Of a stretch of DNA of 6,622 nt, positions 1-4,108 are shown piece by piece. The DNA lies in contig CACXED010000242.1 of the NCBI GenBank assembly GCA_902766575.1, positions 1-6,622 on the forward strand, read 5' to 3'. The notes below the pieces were generated by a model. It worked only from the letters and a program-made list of their open reading frames with translations. It did not search any database and was not told where the DNA came from. Position numbers and translations under genes: made by a program. The stretch comes from an uncultured Ruminococcus sp. GTDB taxonomy: Bacteria; Bacillota; Clostridia; Oscillospirales; CAG-272. The number at the start of each line of letters is the position of its first letter. The stretch's first letter is position 1.

Positions 1-54
1 CGAGGGGGGAGGGTATTACTTTTGGCGGCTGAAAAGTAGTACCCTCCCCCCTCG
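1..54. repeat. 54-bp near-perfect inverted repeat (long hairpin)
   Basis: Positions 1-15 are the exact reverse complement of 40-54, a G-run/C-run arm ending in GGGTA/TACCC. After one G.T-type mismatch (16/39), positions 17-23 (TACTTTT) pair with 32-38 (AAAAGTA). This leaves an 8-nt loop (24-31, GGCGGCTG), so 22 of 23 positions are paired. The repeat may continue left of the window. It abuts the dispersed-repeat module at 62-107, and the other copy of that module has an inverted repeat in the same relative place (6063-6105). It is therefore probably the end of the mobile or dispersed element rather than a gene terminator. No T-run follows either arm. Confidence 0.75.
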
Positions 55-61
55 TAACGGC

Positions 62-136
62 GAGCCGCCGCTCTCAAAGTCAAGGTTAGTGACTGCGCCG
101 CCGTTAGTTTTAGTCTTATCAAACATACAGCGTCGC
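62..136 (+). repeat. Dispersed intergenic repeat, copy 1 (modules A and B)
   Basis: Module A (62-107) matches the minus strand of 6008-6053 at 41 of 46 positions. Module B (111-136) matches the minus strand of 5950-5975 at 23 of 26. Here only 3 nt (TTT) separate the modules, whereas the other copy has 32 nt that form a hairpin. Module A contains two small conserved stems, GAGC-CGCC-GCTC (62-73) and GTCA-7 nt-TGAC, which suggests a structured RNA or DNA element. The copy lies downstream of a tRNA operon and in the antisense direction to it. I do not recognise the family. The identity was counted by eye from the sequence. Confidence 0.8.
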
Positions 137-220
137 GGAGGGCGAATTGTTCGCCTCATAAAATATCAAGCGTCGCAGAGAGCGCAATTGTTCGTCTCAA
201 TGAAAAATTCAGCGCTGCGG
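130..220 (+). repeat. Degenerate tandem repeat, period about 40 bp
   Basis: The heptamer GCGTCGC occurs at 130-136 and 170-176, and a variant GCGCTGC at 212-218. The intervening segments are alike: a GAG-rich strand, then AATTGTTCG, a CTC strand, then an A/T-rich tail. The first unit folds as GAGGGCGAA-TTG-TTCGCCTC with one bulged base, and the second is a weaker version. The third unit is truncated. The array starts at the last heptamer of module B and so looks like an extension of the dispersed repeat. Spacers are not unique and repeats are imperfect, so this is not a CRISPR array. Confidence 0.55.
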
Positions 221-254
221 AAAATATAGTTATAGCCGTTCGTGCCGCGAAAGA

Positions 255-289
255 CAAAAAGAAAACACGCACAGACGAGCTGCGCGTGT
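255..289 (-). terminator. Rho-independent terminator of the tRNA operon
   Basis: Read on the minus strand, a 10-bp stem (289-280 with 274-265; ACACGCGCAG paired to CTGTGCGTGT with one G.U pair) closes a 5-nt loop. It is followed by a T-rich tract (TTTTCTTTTT, 264-255). It lies 20 nt beyond the 3' end of tRNA-Glu. A smaller hairpin (ACGGC-TTTT-GCCGT, 296-309) sits between, touching the tRNA 3' end, and may mark the site of 3' trimming. Confidence 0.85.
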
Positions 290-308
290 CCTGTAACGGC
301 TTTTGCCG

Positions 309-383
309 TGGTGACCCGTACGGGAATCGAACCCATGTTACAGCCGTGAAAGGGCCGTGTCTTAACCGCTTGACCAACGGGCC
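309..383 (-). tRNA. tRNA-Glu, anticodon TTC, CCA encoded
   Basis: On the minus strand the acceptor stem GGCCCGT (383-377) pairs with ACGGGTC, followed by discriminator A and an encoded CCA (311-309). The anticodon loop reads CTTTCAC, giving anticodon UUC for Glu. The T arm has the stem ATGGG/CCCGT around loop TTCGATT, with one wobble pair. Length including CCA is 75 nt, normal for tRNA-Glu. It is second in a two-gene operon, 25 nt after tRNA-Met. U34 of this tRNA is a classical target of MnmA, whose gene is cut by the right window edge. Confidence 0.95.
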
Positions 384-408
384 AATTCCCAACCGATTGG
401 TCAGGATT

Positions 409-485
409 TGGTAGCGGAGATTGGACTTGAACCCATGACCTACCGGGTATGAACCGGTTGCTCTAGCCAGCTGAGCTACTCCGCC
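409..485 (-). tRNA. tRNA-Met (elongator type), anticodon CAT, CCA encoded
   Basis: On the minus strand the acceptor GGCGGAG (485-479) pairs with CTCCGCT with a G1.U72 wobble, followed by A73 and an encoded CCA. The D arm GCTC...GAGC and the anticodon stem ACCGG/CCGGT with loop TTCATAC give anticodon CAU. The paired first position and lack of the GGG/CCC anticodon stem argue against initiator tRNA. A lysidine-modified tRNA-Ile(CAU) cannot be wholly excluded by eye. The T stem ATGGG/CCAAT has one non-pairing position (G51 opposite A63). It is the first gene of the operon, and its 5' end lies 58 nt from the promoter -10 box. Confidence 0.92.
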
Positions 486-543
486 ATCATAGATATTAAA
501 TTGCTCCGTGATGAGTTCAAGCTCTCGATCACATCGCTCAACT

Positions 544-572
544 ATTATATCATAAATCTACCCGTTTGTCAA
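544..572 (-). promoter_or_regulatory. Consensus sigma-A promoter of the tRNA-Met/tRNA-Glu operon
   Basis: On the minus strand, TTGACA (572-567), a 17-nt spacer and TATAAT (549-544) match both consensus hexamers exactly. A TG one base before the -10 makes it an extended -10 promoter. Transcription should begin near 537, about 50 nt before tRNA-Met. A promoter this strong fits a stable-RNA operon. Confidence 0.93.
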
Positions 573-613
573 GGGGTTTTTGAAAAAAATAATGTCTTTT
601 TCGGATTTTTTCA

Positions 614-662
614 CTCCGGCTCGAGCCGATTCCGGATGTTTGTCGGAAATGTACAGCCGGAG
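614..662. repeat. Compound inverted repeat between two divergent promoters
   Basis: CTCCGGCT (614-621) is the exact reverse complement of AGCCGGAG (655-662). Nested inside, TTCCG (630-634) pairs with CGGAA (644-648). A competing 12-bp palindrome, CGGCTCGAGCCG, lies at 617-628. The structure sits between the leftward tRNA promoter and the rightward folT promoter. No gene ends here and no T-run follows in a useful orientation, so it is probably not a terminator. It could be an operator or a remnant of a repeat; nothing shows which. Confidence 0.5.
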
Positions 663-698
663 CTCTTGCTATGACGAGAGGTTCTTTTATTTTTGCGC

Positions 699-727
699 TT
701 GAAAATGTCGGAAAAATGTGATAAAAT
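699..727 (+). promoter_or_regulatory. Sigma-A promoter of the folT transcription unit
   Basis: TTGAAA (699-704), a 17-nt spacer and TAAAAT (722-727), with TG one base upstream of the -10, form a strong extended -10 promoter. The start point is expected near 733-735. That is the first base of a small hairpin, TGTCGG (733-738) with CCGACA (750-755), whose last base is also the first base of riboswitch stem P1. The transcript would thus begin with a stem-loop directly followed by the aptamer. Confidence 0.88.
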
Positions 728-754
728 TTTATTGTCGGTAAATATTCTGCCGAC

Positions 755-856
755 ACAGAGTAGACCCTAATGCGTAAAGTGTCCCATGAACGGGGAGTTG
801 TCGTGGGAACGAAAGAGGGAAACCCCTTCTGCGGTATCAGGGTCGCATCCCGCTGT
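755..856 (+). promoter_or_regulatory. Tetrahydrofolate riboswitch (folT RNA) aptamer
   Basis: This matches the THF riboswitch class found upstream of folT and folate genes in Firmicutes, best known from Eubacterium siraeum. Conserved blocks in order are AGAGTAG (757-763), GCGTAAAGTG (772-781), GTTGTCGT (797-804), GCGGTATC (831-838) and GCATCCCG (845-852). Stems visible are P1 ACAG/CTGT (755-758 with 853-856), P2 GACCCT/AGGGTC (763-768 with 839-844), an inner stem CCCAT/GTGGG and a hairpin AAGAGGG-AAA-CCCCTT. The ligand is THF or a reduced folate relative. The gene downstream encodes FolT, which fits the class. The recognition is from memory of the family consensus, not from a covariance-model run. 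Confidence 0.93.
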
Positions 857-927
857 TGCATAGACGGAGCTTTTTTCGCGGATTCTCCTTATATGCGGCA
901 CTGACGGAATGCTGCATAATAAGGAGG
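854..927 (+). promoter_or_regulatory. Translational expression platform with SD-sequestering hairpin
   Basis: CTCCTTAT (885-892) is the exact complement of ATAAGGAG (919-926), which contains the Shine-Dalgarno AAGGAGG (921-927). The stem continues inward with 893-900 against 910-917 (one G.U pair), giving about 16 bp with one bulged A and a 9-nt loop. A competing helix is also readable: 854-862 with 892-900 (9 bp, two G.U pairs), plus GGAG (866-869) with CTCC (885-888). That competitor consumes the 3' strand of aptamer P1 (853-856) and the anti-SD. Inference: ligand-bound P1 blocks the competitor, the sequestor forms and translation is off; without ligand, translation is on. The run of six T at 871-876 lacks a strong preceding hairpin, so a terminator is less likely. 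Confidence 0.8.
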
Positions 928-935
928 TATTTTTT

Positions 936-1679
936 ATGCAGAACACACAGGCTCATCCCGAAAAACAATGGCTCGACGTCAACGAAAAGCCGCCGATATT
1001 CTCGGCTGAATACTGGAAATGCGCCGCGCATCAGCTGAGAGACGTCAGGATCCTCTGCATCGCGGCGATACTGATAGCGCTCAGAGTCGCGCTGAAATCG
1101 GCTTATATTCCGGTCGGCGAGAATCTGAATATCTATTTCGGCTTCTTCGTCAACGCGCTCGGAGCGATGATCTTCGGCCCGGTGGTCGCGATAATCGGCG
1201 CTTCGATCTCCGACACGCTCGGAGCGCTCCTTTTCCCGAGCAACGGCGCTTACTTCTTTCCGTTCATCTTCGTCGAGATCGCCGGCTCGCTGACCTTTGC
1301 GCTCTTTCTCTGGCGCAGAAAGCTGTCGACGGTGCGCATAATCCTGTCGCGCTTCGCGGTGGTTTTTATCTGCAACTTCGTCCTGAATCCGATCATCATG
1401 AACTGGTACTACGCCTGGCTGAACAACGGCAAGACCTATAAGTTCATCACTCTGCCGAGAGTAGTCAAGAACCTCGCGCTCTTTCCGGCTGAGGCGTTCC
1501 TGCTCGTGCTGTTCCTCGGAGCGCTGACGCCGGCGCTCACGCGTATGAAGCTGATACCGTCGGGACAGGACAAGCTCAGCTTCAACAAAAAGCATATAAT
1601 CCTGCTTGCGGTGCTGTTCGTCGCGGCAGCGGTATTCGTGCTCACCTATTATTTCGTCTGGCTGCCGAGCCGGGGCTGA
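936..1679 (+). CDS. folT: Folate ECF transporter S component FolT
   Basis: This is the membrane substrate-binding (S) subunit of an energy-coupling factor transporter. It captures folates and works with the shared EcfA/A'/T module, which is not in this window. The 247-residue product has a polar N-terminal stretch (1-35) and about six hydrophobic helices (roughly 37-57, 68-92, 106-126, 138-162, 178-200, 220-243). The family-typical segment FGFFVNALGAMIFGPVV (68-84) and the ASISDTLGALLFPSNGAYFF region (89-108) identify FolT. The KNLALFPAEAFLL segment (178-190) also fits. I chose the ATG at 936, not the in-frame ATG at 909, because AAGGAGG (921-927) lies 8 nt before it and 909 falls inside the sequestor loop. 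The THF riboswitch upstream independently supports folate as substrate. The N-terminal tail is somewhat longer than usual. Confidence 0.93.
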   Translation: MQNTQAHPEKQWLDVNEKPPIFSAEYWKCAAHQLRDVRILCIAAILIALRVALKSAYIPVGENLNIYFGFFVNALGAMIFGPVVAIIGASISDTLGALLFPSNGAYFFPFIFVEIAGSLTFALFLWRRKLSTVRIILSRFAVVFICNFVLNPIIMNWYYAWLNNGKTYKFITLPRVVKNLALFPAEAFLLVLFLGALTPALTRMKLIPSGQDKLSFNKKHIILLAVLFVAAAVFVLTYYFVWLPSRG

Positions 1680-1727
1680 CCTCGCGCCCTTTAGCCGGAG
1701 ACAAAATTTCGGAGGACAATTCTTACC

Positions 1728-2624
1728 ATGAAAAAATACGGCTCCGGCGCGGTCTATATAGTTTCGGCCGCGATACTCTGGGGACTTTTCCCGGTTTTCA
1801 CGCGGATCCTCTACTCTGAGGGGATCTCAGTCACCGACGCCGTAGCGGCGAGAGCTCTCGTCGCCGGAGCGATTTATCTCGTCTGGGGACTCATTGGCGG
1901 CGTTTTCAGGGGGCTGAAGCCGAGGGATTATCTTTTTCTCGCTTTCTACGGACTCTGCTCGGTTTTCGGAACATATCTGTTCTACGCGCTCGCTATAAAG
2001 TACCTGTCGGCGGCGATGGCGGCGATGCTTTTGTACACCGCTCCTGCGTTCGTGATACTTTTCGACCGGATTTTCTACGGCGAGCCGATCACCCGCGTCA
2101 AGCTGACCGCGCTCGCGGCGGCTTTTGCCGGGAGCTGTCTCGTCGTCAGAGTCTACGACCCGAGCTCGCTCGTACTGAACCTGAAAGGCATAGCGCTCGG
2201 ACTGCTTGCGGGAATTTCGTACTCGATGCTGACCGTCGTCGGGCGAAAGGCGATAAAGCTGGGGTATACTCCGCTCCAGAACACCTTTGTCCCGTCGATA
2301 TCGGTCGCGCTGATCTTTCTCGTCGCCGCGCCGCCCTGGACTATTGAGATACCGTCGGCAAAGACGGCGCTCTGCTATCTCGCGGTAGGGATAATCGGCA
2401 GCGTTCTGCCCTATTTCTTCTATCTGAAAGGGCTTTCGTCCGGGATCAGCGGCGCGTCGGCGAGCATACTCGCCAACGTCGAGCCGGTGGCTGCGACGCT
2501 TTTCGGAATGATATTCTTCACGGACAGGCTTGAGCCGCTCCAGATCGTCGGGATGGCAATAGTGCTGATCGGCGCGGCGATACCGTCGCTTCCGAATAAG
2601 CGCGAAAAGCGCTGCCTGACCTGA
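1728..2624 (+). CDS. EamA-family (DMT superfamily) transporter
   Basis: This is a 298-residue integral membrane protein with ten predicted helices in two tandem EamA repeats (about 8-140 and 154-285). Typical features are the opening IVSAAILWGLFPVFTR (11-26), the first-repeat end AAMLLYTAPAFVILFDRIFYGEP (98-120, key residues Y103, P106, E119, P120) and the second-repeat signature ILANVEPVAATLFGMIF (247-263). Family members export or import small metabolites such as amino acids and nucleosides; the substrate cannot be read from sequence. It begins 48 nt after folT with no terminator or obvious promoter between, so it is probably in the same THF-controlled transcript. Its ribosome binding site GGAGG (1711-1715) lies 12 nt from the ATG, a slightly long spacing. 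A role in folate or precursor traffic is possible but only inferred from position. Confidence 0.9.
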   Translation: MKKYGSGAVYIVSAAILWGLFPVFTRILYSEGISVTDAVAARALVAGAIYLVWGLIGGVFRGLKPRDYLFLAFYGLCSVFGTYLFYALAIKYLSAAMAAMLLYTAPAFVILFDRIFYGEPITRVKLTALAAAFAGSCLVVRVYDPSSLVLNLKGIALGLLAGISYSMLTVVGRKAIKLGYTPLQNTFVPSISVALIFLVAAPPWTIEIPSAKTALCYLAVGIIGSVLPYFFYLKGLSSGISGASASILANVEPVAATLFGMIFFTDRLEPLQIVGMAIVLIGAAIPSLPNKREKRCLT

Positions 2625-2636
2625 GCTCAAATATAA

Positions 2637-2670
2637 ACCCGCGCCGGATCGCTCCGACGCGGGTCTTTTA
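2637..2670. terminator. Bidirectional terminator between convergent genes
   Basis: ACCCGCG (2637-2643) pairs with CGCGGGT (2658-2664). Inside it, CGGA/TCCG pair around a TCGC loop, with one C.A mismatch between the two stems. On the plus strand it is followed by CTTTTA (2665-2670), 12 nt after the EamA stop. On the minus strand the same hairpin is followed by TTTATATTT, just past the stop of the SLH gene at 2674. It can serve both genes. Confidence 0.88.
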
Positions 2671-2673
2671 TGC

Positions 2674-3951
2674 CTATGCTAAGCTGCCGATTATAGCCGC
2701 CGCGATCTGAGCCGCAGCCGCTCTGGTCACGACCTCGTAGGGCGCAAGCGAGACGCCGCTGCCGGTCGCCTTTCCTCGGATGATGCCGCAGGTTCGCAGA
2801 GCCTCCATCGATGAGCGCGCCCAGACGGGTATGCTGTCGTCGGCAAAGGTTTGTACGCTTCCGTCGGCAGACGCGCCGGTCAGCCTTGCGACCATGACCG
2901 AAGCCTCGGCACGGGTGATCTGATTGTTCGGGCAGAAGCAGAGCCCCTCGTCAGTCTCAAAGCCCGAAATGACTCCAAGCGCCCCAGCGGCGGCTATGCT
3001 GCCCTTGTATTCGGACGGTATCGAGGCGTCGTCGGCAAATCCGGTGTTCTCGGTCGAAAAGCCGCTGTAGCCCGCCGCTTTCATTATGAAATCGAGGAAT
3101 TCAGCCCGGCTCATCGGCTCGTCGGGACAGAACAACTCGCGCTTTTCGATGATCCCGGCGCGCTCGCAGGCTATGACCGCCGCGTTTGCCCAGTGTCCCT
3201 CGAGATCGGAAAAGACCTCCTCCGGCTCTGCCGAATCGACTGTCAGCGAGACCTTGACGGTGTTCGACGCGGCGCCGTATCTGTCTACCGCGCGGAGCGT
3301 GAAGCTGTCGCGTCCCTCATAATCGGCGTCGGGCGTGTAGACATAGTAGCCGAGCTCCTCGTCAGAGAGCGAGACCTCGCCGTGCGAGGGCTTTGAGACT
3401 ATCTCAAAGCGCAGGCTGTCGCCGTCCGGGTCGGCTGCTTTTATCGAGCCGAGACAGTCTATGCCTGAAAAAACTCCGCTCGTCACCGCCTCGGGCTGAG
3501 TTATGACCGGAGCCGAGTTGACCCTCGACAGCGCGAAAACCTCGCAGTCGTAGCGGGTCGTAAAGGCGCTCGAGCCGACGCAGAAGCCGAAGCTCGTCTC
3601 AAACTCTCCGCCGCCGCTCGGGACGAAGCGCAGGGAATTGAGATTCTTTCCCGAGATCGTCTGTCCCTCGGAGACCTCCAGCGAGCCGAGCTTGAAAACT
3701 CCGGTCTCCCTCGGCGGAAGCGTGGTCAGCGTGATCTGCTTTACCTTTTCAAGTCCAAGCCCGTCGGCGAAATCCTCCGACGAAAAGCTGATGTCCGCTC
3801 CGGCGATTCCGGTCTTGACGAGCTTGTGCTCGGCGGCTATCACCTGAAGTCCGGGCGAGAGCGGCGCTTCGGACGCCGATATTCCGGCTGACGGTATCAT
3901 CGACGCCAGCAGCATGGTTGCTGTCATTAGTGCTTTGTTTATCTGCTTCAT
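2674..3951 (-). CDS. Secreted SLH-domain cell-surface protein with Ig/cadherin-like domains
   Basis: The 425-residue protein starts with a signal peptide (about 1-26: K2, K6, hydrophobic core MTATMLLASMI, cleavage near ISA-SEA). Residues 45-145 have the ISFSSEDF...LTTLPPRETGVFKL...FVP pattern of repeats in large bacterial adhesins. Residues 148-238 form a cadherin/Ig-like fold (DPDGD 174-178, YTPDADYEGRDSFTLRAVD 205-223). Three SLH domains follow (about 246-292, 303-358, 367-420; FSDLEGHWA, ITRAEA and VTRAAAA signatures). SLH triplets bind pyruvylated secondary cell-wall polymer, so the protein is likely displayed on the wall. Eight cysteines (124, 136, 166, 262, 275, 338, 340, 388) are many for a Gram-positive exported protein. 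AAGGAGG (3961-3967) lies 9 nt before the ATG. Ligand and role are unknown. Confidence 0.88.
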   Translation of the reverse strand: MKQINKALMTATMLLASMIPSAGISASEAPLSPGLQVIAAEHKLVKTGIAGADISFSSEDFADGLGLEKVKQITLTTLPPRETGVFKLGSLEVSEGQTISGKNLNSLRFVPSGGGEFETSFGFCVGSSAFTTRYDCEVFALSRVNSAPVITQPEAVTSGVFSGIDCLGSIKAADPDGDSLRFEIVSKPSHGEVSLSDEELGYYVYTPDADYEGRDSFTLRAVDRYGAASNTVKVSLTVDSAEPEEVFSDLEGHWANAAVIACERAGIIEKRELFCPDEPMSRAEFLDFIMKAAGYSGFSTENTGFADDASIPSEYKGSIAAAGALGVISGFETDEGLCFCPNNQITRAEASVMVARLTGASADGSVQTFADDSIPVWARSSMEALRTCGIIRGKATGSGVSLAPYEVVTRAAAAQIAAAIIGSLA

Positions 3952-3960
3952 TAAAATCTA

Positions 3961-4037
3961 CCTCCTTGATGAAGCCTCAGCGCTCCTATTTTTACCGCTG
4001 CGGCATAAAATATACATGAAAATCGGGCAGATTTGAG
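3961..4037 (-). promoter_or_regulatory. 5' leader of the SLH gene: hairpin and weak promoter
   Basis: On the minus strand, a stem GCCGCAGCG/CGCTGAGGC (4004-3996 with 3982-3974, one G.A mismatch) closes a 13-nt loop just upstream of the AAGGAGG at 3967-3961. A plausible -10 TATATT (4014-4009) would place the start point near 4002, so the mRNA would open with this stem-loop. The matching -35 (CTCAAA, 4037-4032) is poor. The hairpin is clear; the promoter is tentative. Confidence 0.4.
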
Positions 4038-4045
4038 TTTTTGCA

Positions 4046-4088
4046 GAAAAATCCCCTCCGCAGGGGATTATCTTCCGGCGGAGGGGAT
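4046..4088 (-). terminator. Rho-independent terminator of aspS
   Basis: On the minus strand, ATCCCCTCCGC (4088-4078) pairs perfectly over 11 bp with GCGGAGGGGAT (4061-4051) and is followed by TTTT (4050-4047). It begins about 20 nt after the aspS stop. The 16-nt loop contains another ATCCCCT that can pair with AGGGGAT in a shorter alternative stem. It separates aspS from the SLH gene, which must then use its own promoter. Confidence 0.9.
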
Positions 4089-4108
4089 AGTTATTTGATT
4101 TTTTTGCC

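Noticed and set aside
16..126. 36-codon minus-strand frame (MFDKTKTNGG...) in repeat copy 1
   Set aside because: The second repeat copy breaks this frame: its linker is 29 nt longer, not a multiple of three. A conserved protein is therefore unlikely.
130..220. CRISPR-like short array
   Set aside because: The repeated units are imperfect, the supposed spacers resemble each other, and there are fewer than three full units. No cas gene is present.
550..861. 103-codon minus-strand open frame
   Set aside because: It is antisense to the folT promoter and THF riboswitch and overlaps the tRNA promoter. It has no ribosome binding site and no recognisable domain.
902..914. 12-nt match GACGGAATGCTG shared with the repeat linker near 5978
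   Set aside because: A few 12-nt matches are expected by chance in 6.6 kb, and the flanks do not align.
909..935. Upstream ATG that would extend FolT by nine residues
   Set aside because: It lies at the loop edge of the SD-sequestering hairpin with no ribosome binding site, whereas the ATG at 936 has AAGGAGG at 8 nt.
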